64,000 nt of DNA from Tunturiibacter empetritectus (lineage in GTDB: Bacteria; Acidobacteriota; Terriglobia; Terriglobales; Acidobacteriaceae), in NCBI RefSeq assembly GCF_013410875.1, contig NZ_JACCCU010000001.1, forward strand, positions 1,736,001-1,800,000, written 5' to 3'. Positions 42,796 to 52,269 of this stretch are shown one piece after another. The notes under the pieces are model-generated. The model was not told the DNA's origin and made no database searches. It was given only the letters and a program-made list of their open reading frames with translations. Positions within the stretch are counted from its first letter, which is position 1. Every line of letters begins with the position of its first letter. Position numbers and translations under genes: made by a program.

Positions 42796-44112
42796 CTAGC
42801 AGGCCAAATCTTCCCGCTCGATCTTCATCGTCCCAAGATTTCCCAACAGCGTCAACGCCATCGTCTCCGGCTTGAAAAGCTCCTGCGCCAGCTCCTGCAC
42901 ATCGGCTGTCGAAACCGCTTCGATCTCATGCATAATCTCATCCACGCCGGAAAACCGTCCAAAATACATCTGCTGCCGCGCAAGATTTGCCATCCTGCTA
43001 CCGGAGCTCTCCATCCCAATCACCATATTGCTCTTCAGCTGATCCTTGGCCCGCTTCAACTCCACCTCGCTGACCGTCTCTTCCTTGAGACGCCGCAACT
43101 CCTGCAGGGTAAGCCGCAACACCTCCTGCGTCTTGTCCACTGAGGTCCCCGCGTATACGCACAGCGAGCCCGTATCCCGGAACGGGTTCATCTCCGAGTA
43201 GATCGAATACGCCAACCCCCGGTCCTCGCGAATCGTTTGGAACAGCCGCGAGCTCATCCCCCCGCCCAGCATCGTATTCATCAGATACACCACGTACCGC
43301 CGCGAATCGTTCACGGGAGGCGCCGGCATCCCCAAACAAAGCTGCACCTGCTCCAGCGACTTCTTCCGCTTCAGCGTAATGTGCGGCGTAGCCCTCGGTG
43401 CCGCCACTTTCTCCGGAACGCCGGCCCCACTAGCCGCCAGCGAGCCGAACTCCCGCTCCACCTGGGCCACAAACGCATCATGCTCCAGGTTTCCCGCAGC
43501 CGAAAAGACCATATTGCGCGGCGCAAACTGCCCCGCATAAAAGTTCAGCAGCGTCTGTTGATCAAAGCCTGAGACCGTCTTCGCTGTCCCCAGAATCGGC
43601 CTTCCCAGCGCATCGCCCTTCCAGAAGTTCTGCGTCCATACCTCGTGCACCAGATAGTCGGGGTTATCCTCGTCCATCTTGATCTCTTCCAGAATCACGC
43701 CCTTCTCGCGCTCAACATCCTCCGGCGCAAACGTCGGATGCAGCACCAGGTCCGAAAGCACATCCAGCGCCGGTGCCACATTCTCATCCAGCACCTTGAT
43801 GTTGAAGCAGACCGTCTCCTTCCCCGTAAACGCGTCCAGATTTCCCCCGATCGTATCCACCTCCCGGGCAATCTGCTGCGCCGACCGCGAGGTCGTACCC
43901 TTGAACACCATATGCTCCACGAAGTGCGAGATCCCGTTGACCTCCTTCGTTTCGTCCCGCGAGCCAGAGCCCACCCAGGCCCCCATCGAGACACTTCTTA
44001 CATGCGGCATGCTCTCGGTCAGCACCAATAGACCATTCGACAACACCGTCTTCCTGATGTTGCGAGTGGCACTCTTCGTAATTGCGGCGTCATCTACTAG
44101 CGTTACAGACAT
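42796..44112 (-). CDS. M16 family zinc metallopeptidase
   Basis: A 438-residue peptidase with the inverted zinc motif HFVEH (His63, Glu66, His67) in NGISHFVEHMVFKGT, and the distal Glu in the following helix (ETVCFNIKV region). The C-terminal half has RGLAYSIYSEMNPF and YAGTSVDKTQEVL. It resembles processing-peptidase/PqqL/YmxG proteins and lacks a signal peptide. ATG 44112 follows AAGGAG. It is 73 bases upstream of the pseudopilin gene in the same direction and divergent from rlmN. Confidence 0.9.
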   Translation of the reverse strand: MSVTLVDDAAITKSATRNIRKTVLSNGLLVLTESMPHVRSVSMGAWVGSGSRDETKEVNGISHFVEHMVFKGTTSRSAQQIAREVDTIGGNLDAFTGKETVCFNIKVLDENVAPALDVLSDLVLHPTFAPEDVEREKGVILEEIKMDEDNPDYLVHEVWTQNFWKGDALGRPILGTAKTVSGFDQQTLLNFYAGQFAPRNMVFSAAGNLEHDAFVAQVEREFGSLAASGAGVPEKVAAPRATPHITLKRKKSLEQVQLCLGMPAPPVNDSRRYVVYLMNTMLGGGMSSRLFQTIREDRGLAYSIYSEMNPFRDTGSLCVYAGTSVDKTQEVLRLTLQELRRLKEETVSEVELKRAKDQLKSNMVIGMESSGSRMANLARQQMYFGRFSGVDEIMHEIEAVSTADVQELAQELFKPETMALTLLGNLGTMKIEREDLAC

Positions 44113-44258
44113 GAGACTCCTTCAGACTCCATTGTTTCACAGCGCCACCTGCGCCATCTTTTGTATCTATCGGAGTAGACTTATATGATGCTCGGGCCTG
44201 TCACCACGCTTCTAGACGGCTGTGGGCGGAAAAGCACAAAACATACAAGTGCCTATAA

Positions 44259-45431
44259 ATGAATGATTTAAAAGTTTTTTTTGATCCGAGGGTTGATGCA
44301 AAACCGCTCTTCGGCGCCTCTTTCCAGGAACTGACCGGTCTGATGGAAAACCTCGCTCAGCCCGCCTACCGGGCGCGTCAGCTCTACGACGCTCTGTATG
44401 CCCAGCGCGCCTCCTCGCTCGACCAGATCACCACCCTCCCCACCACCCTCCGAGCCACGCTCCATACCGCAGGCTACATCGTCGGCCTGCCAGAGCTTCT
44501 CCAGACCGCACGCTCTATCGACGGCACCGAGCGCTACCTCGTCCGCATGGCCGATGGCGAGACCGTCGAGACCGTCTGGATGCCAGGAGGCGACGGAGGC
44601 GAGCGCGGCGACGGAACCCAGGCTGCCGAGGAGGAGGAGCACCCCACCCACGATGACGAGGACTACAAGCGCGCCACCATCTGTATCTCCAGCCAGGTAG
44701 GCTGCGCCGTCAACTGCCAGTTCTGCCTCACCGCCAAGCTGGGCATCCGTCGCAACCTCACCCCAGGCGAGATAGCCGGTCAGGTAGCCGCCGTCCTCAA
44801 CCGCCACAAGGTTGAAGTCGGCCGCGACCGCATCAATCTGGTCTTCATGGGCATGGGCGAACCCTTCCTCAACTACTCCAGCTTTATGGACGCCGTCCGC
44901 CTCCTCGCCGGCCCCATGAGCATCCCCGAATCCCGCATGACTGTCAGCACCTCCGGCATCCTCCCCGGCATAGAACAGTTCGCCGGCGAGACCATCCGTC
45001 CCAAGCTGGCCGTCAGCCTCAACGCCTCCAACGACGTCGTCCGCGAATCCATCATGCCCATTACCCGCAAATGGAACATCGCCGCCCTCCTCGAGGCCAT
45101 CTCCGCCGTTCCACTACGACCCCGCGAGCGCGTCACCTTCGAGTATGTCCTCCTGGGAGGCATCAACGACCGGCGCGAGCACGCCGACGAACTCATCGCC
45201 CTCCTGAAAAATCTTAGAGCCAAAATCAACCTCATCGTCTGGAATTCGGGCCCCGATATGCCCTTCCACGAACCCACCCCGCAAGATGTGGGCATCTTTC
45301 AAAGGCGACTCCGCGACGCAGGCATCCCTGCCTTCATCCGTAAGCCCCGCGGCCGCGACATTTACGCCGCCTGCGGCCAGCTAAAACGCACCCTCGAGCA
45401 GCCACCCCTCGTCGAGATCGCCACCCTCTAA
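44259..45431 (+). CDS. rlmN: 23S rRNA (adenine-2503-C2)-methyltransferase RlmN
   Basis: A 390-residue radical SAM enzyme. The cluster motif GCAVNCQFCLTAKLG (about residues 148-155) and PKLAVSLNASNDVVRE, VTFEYVLLGGINDR and FIRKPRGRDIYAACGQL define RlmN. It methylates A2503 of 23S rRNA (and A37 of some tRNAs). Between VWMP and RATICISSQVGC there is a stretch of about 30 residues, Gly/Glu/Asp-rich (GGDGGERGDGT, then AAEEEEHPTHDDED), much longer than the usual loop. The start at ATG 44259 has no clear ribosome site, but the fold demands it. Confidence 0.92.
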   Translation: MNDLKVFFDPRVDAKPLFGASFQELTGLMENLAQPAYRARQLYDALYAQRASSLDQITTLPTTLRATLHTAGYIVGLPELLQTARSIDGTERYLVRMADGETVETVWMPGGDGGERGDGTQAAEEEEHPTHDDEDYKRATICISSQVGCAVNCQFCLTAKLGIRRNLTPGEIAGQVAAVLNRHKVEVGRDRINLVFMGMGEPFLNYSSFMDAVRLLAGPMSIPESRMTVSTSGILPGIEQFAGETIRPKLAVSLNASNDVVRESIMPITRKWNIAALLEAISAVPLRPRERVTFEYVLLGGINDRREHADELIALLKNLRAKINLIVWNSGPDMPFHEPTPQDVGIFQRRLRDAGIPAFIRKPRGRDIYAACGQLKRTLEQPPLVEIATL

Positions 45432-45617
45432 AAAAGCTGTCCTGCCGAACAGGCCTCCTGCGCGGAGGACAGACGTTCGCACGCCTTTTTAGAGCTTCGC
45501 GTAGTCCTGAATGATGGTGATTCACGACCATCGGGAGCGCCCGGCGAAAGCGGTATACAAGTCACGAAGTGACCGCCCCACGCGCAGTTGGCCCGTCCGG
45601 CAGGACATAGCCTTTAG
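45431..45617. repeat. Palindromic intergenic element after rlmN
   Basis: TGTCCTGCCGAACAGGCC (45438-45455) is matched in reverse by GGCCCGTCCGGCAGGACA (45590-45607), 16 of 18 pairing, with A/T-rich flanks that also partly match. Inside are three smaller hairpins: CCTCC-TGCGC-GGAGG (45453-45467), GATGGT to ACCATC (near 45513-45535), and GTCAC-GAA-GTGAC (45561-45573). No protein is encoded. It looks like a MITE-, REP- or BIME-type element, or a structured RNA. Confidence 0.5.
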
Positions 45618-45648
45618 AAAGAACCCTTATCTTCGAAGATTTTGCATA

Positions 45649-46776
45649 CTAAGTACGGGGAGAGGGTACCTGCCCCACACCCGTAACCGCCAACGAACGA
45701 CCCATCCCCAGCTCCAGCAGCCGCTCTGCCAGAAGGTCATAGTCATGCCGCAGCACATCGCCCTCATGGACAAAGTTGCCCGTCACCGGCTCCACCCCCA
45801 GCGCACGCACTCTCTCCACGTCCGCCACGATCGGCTGCTGCCCCTCACGCGCATACTGCTCCAGCTGCCCCGCCGAGATATGCCCCGTATTGATCAGCGC
45901 ATAGTCGAAAATAGGAATCTTAACCCCACCCGCATGCTGCCTGATCTTCTCGATATGCTGAGAGGCCGTTAGCCCCAGCGATTCGTTGGCCTGCGTCATC
46001 AGGTTGCACACAAACACCTTGGTAGCGCGCGACTCCGCCAGCGCCTCCGGAATGCCGCGAACCAGCATGTTCGTAATCAGCGAAGTATAAAGCGACCCCG
46101 GCCCCAGCGTGATCAGGTCGGCGTTCGCAATCGCCTCCAGCGTCTCAGGCAGAGGGTCAGCAGTCTCCGGATCCAGCCGCAGTTCCATGATGCTCCGCTT
46201 ACTCGCCGTAATGTTGGTCTCCCCGCGTACTAGCGAGCCGTCGTCCATATCCGCCGCCAGAGTCACATTGGTATTTGTAGAAGGGAAGATCTTCCCCCGC
46301 GCGGCGAGGATCTGCGAGGACATCTGCACCGCCTGGGCGAAGTCCCCCGTGATGTGCGAAAGCGCAGCCACAAAGAGATTGCCGAAGCTATGCCCCTCCA
46401 GCTCGCCATGCTCGAAGCGATACTGAAACAGCTTCGACAGCAGGTGCTCGTCCTCCGAAAGCGCGACCATGCAATTCCGGATGTCCCCCGGCGGAAGCAT
46501 CTTGAAGTCCTCGCGCAGCCGCCCGGACGAGCCGCCATCGTCGGTCACCGTCACCACCGCCGAAAGCTCCCTAATGATGCAGCGCTCTTCAGGGCAGGGC
46601 GGCGTAGGAGCCCGCTCGACCCGCGCAGACTCTCCCAGACGAATCCCTCTTCTCCGGTCCGGAGTCACCACGTACCGCTTCAGCCCCCGCAGCAGCGTCG
46701 ACAATCCTGTGCCGCCGCCAATGGCAACCACGCGCAGGTCTTTCTCTTTCGATTCGGTCAGCTTTCGCAACGACAT
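45649..46776 (-). CDS. YvcK/CofD-like gluconeogenesis factor
   Basis: A 375-residue protein with a Rossmann-like fold. RVVAIGGGTGLSTLLRGLKR opens it; AVVTVTDDGGSSGRLRED and MLPPGDIRNCMVALS follow. LGPGSLYTSLITNMLVRGIP and VCNLMTQANESLGLTASQH are characteristic of YvcK, which binds UDP-GlcNAc in the Bacillus homologue and affects cell shape and carbon use. Not the archaeal F420 enzyme by context. ATG 46776 follows GGGAGAG by nine bases; a GTG at 46794 is in frame. The TPR gene lies 60 bases upstream. Confidence 0.9.
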   Translation of the reverse strand: MSLRKLTESKEKDLRVVAIGGGTGLSTLLRGLKRYVVTPDRRRGIRLGESARVERAPTPPCPEERCIIRELSAVVTVTDDGGSSGRLREDFKMLPPGDIRNCMVALSEDEHLLSKLFQYRFEHGELEGHSFGNLFVAALSHITGDFAQAVQMSSQILAARGKIFPSTNTNVTLAADMDDGSLVRGETNITASKRSIMELRLDPETADPLPETLEAIANADLITLGPGSLYTSLITNMLVRGIPEALAESRATKVFVCNLMTQANESLGLTASQHIEKIRQHAGGVKIPIFDYALINTGHISAGQLEQYAREGQQPIVADVERVRALGVEPVTGNFVHEGDVLRHDYDLLAERLLELGMGRSLAVTGVGQVPSPRT

Positions 46777-46836
46777 GCGCAGACTCTCCCACACCAGCCT
46801 AAACGAAGCGCTCGTTGGATTGGATTGCAGTCGTAG

Positions 46837-47406
46837 TTATGCTTCGGGATACAGCAACTCGGTAAAGCGCGGATCGTCTGCCATATCCTGGAAGTCCGAG
46901 TCTGCCCGCGCCTGTATTCTGTTCCGTGGATTCTGTCGGATCGCCTCGGTCAGATGCTCCAAACAGTGATGCGAATCACCCGTCATACTCGCCAGCACAG
47001 CCAGACCGTAGAAGGCATAGTCCGCCTTGTCATTCTCCTTCAGGATCAGGTTGAAGTGCTCCCGGGCATCTTCGTACTGTCCATCGTTCAGCAGAGAGAT
47101 GGCGTAGTCATATTGTTCTTCGCAGTTGGAGAAGGCATTCTTTCCCTTGGTCATCTGCTGCGCACACGCCGTCGAGTACATGCGGACCCGGTCGCTCAGT
47201 TCGCCTGCGCCTGCAGCCAGCATTTTGTCGAACGCGGCATGGGCTTTGTCGTACTTTCCATCCTGCATCAGTCGCAGCGCAGCTTCGTAGTGAGCCACCA
47301 CTTGCGCACGTGCGGTGTCGTTCGTCTGAGGAATGGTTCCAGCGAGGGTACGTGGAGCACGCTTTGTTGCAGGTACAGTTGCAGTCTTTGTTTGAGCCAT
47401 CGTCAT
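46837..47406 (-). CDS. Tetratricopeptide repeat protein
   Basis: A 189-residue protein. The first 30 residues are Thr/Lys/Arg-rich; the rest is helical with TPR-like repeats: ALRLMQDGKYDKAHAAFDKM, YAISLLNDGQYEDAREHFNL and ADYAFYGLAVLASMTGDSHH. A C-terminal part (HLTEAIRQNPRNRIQARADS and DPRFTELLYPEA) matches a 'TPR end-of-group' tail. No signal peptide, so a cytoplasmic adaptor is likely. It precedes the YvcK gene on the same strand. Confidence 0.85.
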   Translation of the reverse strand: MTMAQTKTATVPATKRAPRTLAGTIPQTNDTARAQVVAHYEAALRLMQDGKYDKAHAAFDKMLAAGAGELSDRVRMYSTACAQQMTKGKNAFSNCEEQYDYAISLLNDGQYEDAREHFNLILKENDKADYAFYGLAVLASMTGDSHHCLEHLTEAIRQNPRNRIQARADSDFQDMADDPRFTELLYPEA

Positions 47407-47573
47407 TCCTGTCGCCTGAGGCGGTTTATGAGCATCCCCATTCTAACGGGTACTCAATTTGGTTTGTTCTCGTGTCGGTTTTATACGCAGACCTGGCCGT
47501 AAGGTCAACCCCACTCCGGTGTAGTGCAACCGAAACCCTCGCTATCGCTCAAAGTCTCTCACGCCTCGAACGG

Positions 47574-48161
47574 CTATACCCGCCCGTAGACCGCCGGGTT
47601 CAGCTCAGGGTCGTTATACATCTTCATCTGTCGATACAGCTTAAACCGTCGCCTGCCTCCAAGCACCTCGCTCCACAGCACATCTAGGCACCCCGCCAGA
47701 TCGTCCCGCTGCTCCACCAGCAGAGCCAGCCGCCCCACATTGCGCGAGCGATGCTCTTCGGTTGCACTCGTCCGCTGCGCCTCCACCCGCGTGTGGTAAA
47801 TCTTCAACGCCAGAATGGAGAGTCTATCGATCATGAGCCCCGGCGTCTCGGAGTGCAGGGGTGCCACCGGATCCTGCTCCAGCCGCTCCGTCAGCCACAG
47901 ATCCATCTTCTCGACCAGATCGTTTCGTTGTTGATTCAATGTGTCGATCGCATGCTTCACCCGCACGATCTCCGCATCCGGCACTCCGGGAACCCGCGCC
48001 TTATCCTCCTCATGCCAGAGCTCGAAGTTAGCCCGGTGCTGCGCCATCGCCAGCGCCATCAATCCATCAGCTCCCGTCTCGAACGCTACTTCGTTCTCTG
48101 TCTCATGCAGGGCCGCCGTCATCTCGTCCTGCATCCGTGTTATCAAAAGTGCATCGAGCAT
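47574..48161 (-). CDS. DUF4254 protein
   Basis: A 195-residue, mostly helical protein. NFELWHEEDKARVPGVPDAE, VKHAIDTLNQQRNDLVEKMD and RLSILALKIYHTRVEAQRT are recognisable DUF4254 stretches. The family has no known reaction but recurs next to glycosyltransferases in envelope clusters, as here. ATG 48161 has GGGGGAGGCCT directly upstream; the open frame extends to 48215 but without a better start. The glycosyltransferase gene lies upstream, 87 bases away, on the same strand. Confidence 0.82.
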   Translation of the reverse strand: MLDALLITRMQDEMTAALHETENEVAFETGADGLMALAMAQHRANFELWHEEDKARVPGVPDAEIVRVKHAIDTLNQQRNDLVEKMDLWLTERLEQDPVAPLHSETPGLMIDRLSILALKIYHTRVEAQRTSATEEHRSRNVGRLALLVEQRDDLAGCLDVLWSEVLGGRRRFKLYRQMKMYNDPELNPAVYGRV

Positions 48162-48247
48162 AGGCCTCCCCCCAACCAAAGACTTTACCAGCTGCGCGTT
48201 CAGGGGCGTAACCACTCGAAGCCTCTGCGACGGCTAAGCCAGAAGTT

Positions 48248-49540
48248 TTATTCAGCGTCGTCTTCGTGGACGATCGCATAATCCACATCGCCCAGAGTGT
48301 CTTCAATCCTCGTCAGCCATCCCAGCGAACGGCTCACCGGCCACACCGTCCAGGCCGCCGGAATCGCACCCGACTCGAACTCGCAAATCAGAACGATCTT
48401 CGATTCGCCACTCGGAAGCGCAACCAGCTGCGACTGCGGAATGTCCTGACGATAGATCTCAGCGCCGCTCTCATCTTTAACCCCGACATACCAGAACTCG
48501 GCATCGTCAAAAGCCGCAGCAGGCAGTGCAGAGCGATCAAATGTGATCCGCACCATCCAGCGAAAGATCTGCCCCGTCCAGTCCTCAGCAGCCTCAGGGT
48601 TAGGCGGCTCCCCACCCCGTACGGTGTAATCCTGAGCCTTTCGCAGCTTGAACGAAAGTCCCGCATAAGCCTCATACTCCTCAAGGCTTCGCGCCGACCC
48701 CAATCCATAGCTCTCCACCGGCTGTCCTGCAAGCAGCCGTCGTACCTTCTCCTTGCTGAGCGAGTCCAGTTCATGCCACACGCGACCGGTCTTACCCTCA
48801 GTATCCTCAGTGTGATCACCCCAGTGCTTCGGCGCGGTCGGCCTGCCGTAGTCGTGCCAGACAATCGTCTCCTGCGGATGAAACAGGTCATATCCGCTGG
48901 TGAAGGCGCGCAGTGTCATCGCCGCCTCCTCACCCAGAAAATACAACTCGGGATCGTATCCAATTTCGTCAACAAACGTCCCCGGAGCAAACAAGAATCC
49001 CGCCGAAAGAAACCGTGCCCGTCGTGGCTTCGTCAGGTTCTGCCAGTCCGCAATCGCCAGCGGCTTCATATGCGGAATACCGTCCTCGGTGAATCCCTGA
49101 AAGGCCATCTGCAACGGTCCATCCAGCAACACCTCGTTGCCACCCGGAGTAAAAGGCGAAGCATATGTGCTCAAGATAGGCTTCGCGCTTCCTGTCTGCC
49201 CTATCTCGTCGAGCAGCTTCACATCCCAATCCCAGGCAAACCGGCAGTGCGAGTCCACCTGCAAAAACCAGTCCTCGCCCCGCCACAGCTTCATCACCTC
49301 GGACCGCGCCCAGCAGGCTCCTTTACTCTCCCGCCAGTCAACGGCAAGTACTCTGAAGCAGTCGTCATTGCGAAAGGGAAGCGTATCTTCCTTCGGATCG
49401 TGTTGCCAGCAGATCCCAAAGCGCAGCCGTTCGGGATAGCGAGCCTTTACGATGCAGTCCTCAATCGTAGGAACCAGCTGCGGATCGCGATACGCTGCGA
49501 TCGAGACAAAGATCAGATGATTCGCTTCATTCAAAGCCAC
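48248..49540 (-). CDS. GlcNAc-type glycosyltransferase (PF11397-like)
   Basis: A 430-residue protein. The GT-A-like catalytic domain (about 8-270) has IFVSIAAYRDPQLVPTIEDC, RFGICWQHDP, and FLQVDSHCRFAWDWD, where DSH replaces DxD as the metal motif of this family; YFLGEEAAMTLRAFTSGYDL and HDYGR follow. The C-terminal 130 residues form an extra domain (FRWMVRITFDRSALPAAAFD) of unknown fold. It resembles the GlcNAc-transferase family related to protein Skp1 glycosylation. The gene is divergent from the GT9 gene, and DUF4254 lies downstream. Confidence 0.85.
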   Translation of the reverse strand: MALNEANHLIFVSIAAYRDPQLVPTIEDCIVKARYPERLRFGICWQHDPKEDTLPFRNDDCFRVLAVDWRESKGACWARSEVMKLWRGEDWFLQVDSHCRFAWDWDVKLLDEIGQTGSAKPILSTYASPFTPGGNEVLLDGPLQMAFQGFTEDGIPHMKPLAIADWQNLTKPRRARFLSAGFLFAPGTFVDEIGYDPELYFLGEEAAMTLRAFTSGYDLFHPQETIVWHDYGRPTAPKHWGDHTEDTEGKTGRVWHELDSLSKEKVRRLLAGQPVESYGLGSARSLEEYEAYAGLSFKLRKAQDYTVRGGEPPNPEAAEDWTGQIFRWMVRITFDRSALPAAAFDDAEFWYVGVKDESGAEIYRQDIPQSQLVALPSGESKIVLICEFESGAIPAAWTVWPVSRSLGWLTRIEDTLGDVDYAIVHEDDAE

Positions 49541-49630
49541 GGTCCTCGCCCGATCAGGCTAACAGGCTCCTCCTACCCCTTTCGTCCTATTTGCCCTAAC
49601 TCCCGGAACCAAGCAGACTAGACAGAGACA

Positions 49631-50698
49631 ATGGCAACCTCCCCAAAACGGGTCCTGATCTACCGCCTGGGCAGCCTCGGCGACACCCTCATCGCACTTC
49701 CCGCCCTCCACCTCGTAGCCCGTGCCTTCCCACAGGCCGAACGCCGCATCCTCACCAACTTTCCCGTCAACGTCAAAGCCCCGCCCGCTGCCGCCATCCT
49801 CGAAAACAGCGGCCTCGTCCAAGGCTACTTCCGCTACGTCGTCGGCATGCGCAGCCCACGAGAACTAATCTCCCTCTGGTGGCAGCTCCTGCGCTGGCGC
49901 CCAGAGGTCCTGGTCTACATGGGGTCTGCGCGAGGAGTGGAGTCGGCACGCCGCGACGAGAAATTCTTCCGTCTTTGTGGAATAAAGCGACTCATCGGCG
50001 TCCCCCTCACCGAAGACATGCAGCAGAACCGCTTGGAGCAGCTGACCCAGGCTCTCGAACCAGAAGGAGCGCGCCTTACCCGCAATCTCGCCGAATTGGG
50101 AGACGCGCAACTCGACGACCCTGCAAGCTGGGATCTCCGCCTCACTTCCGCCGAGCACACCCGCGCCCAAGAAGCTCTCACCCCAGCCGCCGGCCTGCCT
50201 GTCATTGCAGTTAGCGTAGGAACCAAAGTCCAGTCGAAAGACTGGGGCCGGGAAAACTGGCGCACACTCCTCGAACACATCGCCGCCCTCTATCCCAACC
50301 ACGCGTTAGCCCTATGCGGAGCCTCCGAAGAGGCCGAAGCCAGCAACTTCGCTGCGGAAGGTTGGAAGCAAAACTCCACGAAGCGCGTCATCAATCTCTG
50401 CGGCGTCCTCACTCCGCGCGAGAGCGCCGCAGTCTTCGCTCAGTCCCAAATCTTCATCGGCCACGACAGCGGCCCTATGCACCTCGCCGCAGCCGTCCAA
50501 ACCCCCTGCGTCGCCATCTTCGCCGCCCGCAACAAGCCTCGCGTCTGGTTTCCTTACGGCAAGCAACATCGCGTCGTCTATCACCAAACCGACTGCTGGG
50601 GCTGCGGCCTCGAAACCTGCATCGTCGAAAAAAAGAAGTGCCTCACCTCAATCACCGTCGACGAGGTGATTACCGAGGTTCGCGCCATCCTCGGCTAG
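49631..50698 (+). CDS. Glycosyltransferase family 9 (heptosyltransferase-like)
   Basis: A 355-residue GT-B enzyme. VLIYRLGSLGDTLIALPALH is the GT9 opening and FIGHDSGPMHLAAAVQTPCV holds the donor-binding motif. IAVSVGTKVQSKDWGRENW is as in WaaC/WaaF. Four Cys near the end (CWGCGLETCIVEKKKC) are a common tail in this group. It should add ADP-heptose to lipopolysaccharide core or a related glycan. ATG 49631 is 91 bases from the divergent glycosyltransferase gene; HldE begins 62 bases after its stop. Confidence 0.87.
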   Translation: MATSPKRVLIYRLGSLGDTLIALPALHLVARAFPQAERRILTNFPVNVKAPPAAAILENSGLVQGYFRYVVGMRSPRELISLWWQLLRWRPEVLVYMGSARGVESARRDEKFFRLCGIKRLIGVPLTEDMQQNRLEQLTQALEPEGARLTRNLAELGDAQLDDPASWDLRLTSAEHTRAQEALTPAAGLPVIAVSVGTKVQSKDWGRENWRTLLEHIAALYPNHALALCGASEEAEASNFAAEGWKQNSTKRVINLCGVLTPRESAAVFAQSQIFIGHDSGPMHLAAAVQTPCVAIFAARNKPRVWFPYGKQHRVVYHQTDCWGCGLETCIVEKKKCLTSITVDEVITEVRAILG

Positions 50699-50760
50699 CG
50701 GAGAGAAACGCACCTTTACTCAAAGATGCGATGATGATCGGCAGGAGATCTTTTTCGTAC

Positions 50761-52269
50761 ATGCTGCCCGAACTTCATTCGATCCTGAATCTGCTTGAGG
50801 GCGGCTTCAGCCAACTCAAAGTGCTCGTCATCGGCGACATCATGCTCGACCGCTACATCCACGGCGAGGTCGAGCGCATCTCCCCCGAGGCCCCCGTCCC
50901 AGTCATCCGCCACGCCCAGCGATACGAGCGCGCCGGCGGAGCTGCCAACGTAGCCATGAACCTCGCCGGCCTCGGCTGTCAGACCTTCCTCGCCGGCCTC
51001 TGGGGAGCGGACTCCGAGCAGGCCGAACTAGCCGCCATCCTTGATCGCGCCGGCATCAACACCGCCGGAGTCGTCTCAAGCTCCCTCCCCACCATCTCCA
51101 AGACCCGCATCGTCGGCCGCATGCAGCAACTCCTGCGCCTCGACATCGAAAGCCGCGATCCCGTCCCCGCAGTCGAAGGCCAGCACCTTCAGGAGCGCGC
51201 CGTCGAACTCATCGCAAAGGTTCACGCAGTAGTCCTCTCCGACTACGCCAAAGGTGCCCTGACCCGCTCCCTCAGCGAAGCCGTCATCCGCGCCGCACGC
51301 ACCGCAGGCATCCCTGTCTTCGCAGACCCCAAGACCCCCGACTTCAGCAAATACTCCGGCGCCACCACCGTCTGTCCCAATCTCGGCGAACTCTCAGCAG
51401 CTACCGGCATACCCTCTCACCACACCGACGAACTCCTCGCCGCAGCCCAGGCCTTAGCCACCGAACATGACTTCAAATTCCTCACCGTCACTATGAGCGA
51501 GAAGGGAATCACAGTCCTTAGGCCACCGTCGACAGGCAACCCAGGTATCTACCACTCACCCGCCCGCGCCCGTGAGGTCTTCGATGTCTCAGGAGCAGGC
51601 GACACTGTCATCGCCACCCTCGCCGCCGGCGTCGCGGGTGGGCTGCAGATCGAAACCGCAGTCGAACTCGCCAACCTCGCCGCCGGAATCGTAGTTAGCA
51701 AAGTAGGCACCGTTCCCATCGCAGCGCATGAGTTGGTAGCAGCCCTCACTCCCAGCTCCGGACTCACCGCCGGAGAAAAGATCCTTGACCTCGACCGTCT
51801 CAAACTCCGCGTAGCCGAGTGGCGCTCCTCCGGCGAGACCATCGTCTTTACCAACGGCTGCTTCGATCTCCTCCACGTCGGCCACATCACCCTGCTCGAA
51901 GACTGCCGCCGCTTCGGTTCAAAGCTCGTTCTGGGCCTCAACGCAGACGCCTCCGTCTGCCGTCTCAAAGGCCCAACCCGCCCCATCGTCTCCGAACGGG
52001 AACGCGCCCGCGTAATGGCCGCCCTGGCCGCGGTAGACGCCGTGGTCCTCTTTGAAGAGGACACCCCCCTCGAACTCATCCGCGCGTTACGGCCCAACGT
52101 CCTCGTCAAAGGCGGCGACTACACCGTCGAAACTGTGGTCGGCCATGAAGATGTTCTCGCCTACGGAGGACGAGTCGAGATCGTCCCCACCGTAGAAGGC
52201 TTCTCGACCACCAACATCGTAAAAAAGCTAACGGCAAATCCAACCCCGAGCGAGGAGATTAAGAAGTGA
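50761..52269 (+). CDS. hldE: Bifunctional heptose kinase/adenylyltransferase HldE
   Basis: A 502-residue fusion. Residues about 1-330 are a PfkB-fold kinase (VLVIGDIMLDRYIHGEVERI, RAGGAANVAMNLAGLG, DVSGAGDTVIATLAAG) and residues about 360-490 a nucleotidyltransferase with VFTNGCFDLLHVGHITLLED (HxGH) and NADASVCRLKGPTRPI. It phosphorylates heptose-7-phosphate and later adenylylates heptose-1-phosphate. GmhA and GmhB, needed between the steps and before, are not in the window. I take ATG 50761, which has AGGAG 13 bases upstream; the frame is open upstream to 50314 inside GT9. hldD overlaps its stop (GTGA). Confidence 0.93.
   Translation: MLPELHSILNLLEGGFSQLKVLVIGDIMLDRYIHGEVERISPEAPVPVIRHAQRYERAGGAANVAMNLAGLGCQTFLAGLWGADSEQAELAAILDRAGINTAGVVSSSLPTISKTRIVGRMQQLLRLDIESRDPVPAVEGQHLQERAVELIAKVHAVVLSDYAKGALTRSLSEAVIRAARTAGIPVFADPKTPDFSKYSGATTVCPNLGELSAATGIPSHHTDELLAAAQALATEHDFKFLTVTMSEKGITVLRPPSTGNPGIYHSPARAREVFDVSGAGDTVIATLAAGVAGGLQIETAVELANLAAGIVVSKVGTVPIAAHELVAALTPSSGLTAGEKILDLDRLKLRVAEWRSSGETIVFTNGCFDLLHVGHITLLEDCRRFGSKLVLGLNADASVCRLKGPTRPIVSERERARVMAALAAVDAVVLFEEDTPLELIRALRPNVLVKGGDYTVETVVGHEDVLAYGGRVEIVPTVEGFSTTNIVKKLTANPTPSEEIKK

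Noticed and set aside
48266..49621. A 451-codon open frame on the plus strand opposite the GlcNAc-type glycosyltransferase
   Set aside because: Its product is Arg/His/Pro-rich with no recognisable fold and lies entirely antisense to a gene with clear motifs; GC-rich coding DNA often leaves such frames open.
50314..50760. Upstream extension of the HldE frame
   Set aside because: It is out of frame within GT9 and has Arg/Pro-rich shadow composition; a good ribosome site precedes ATG 50761.
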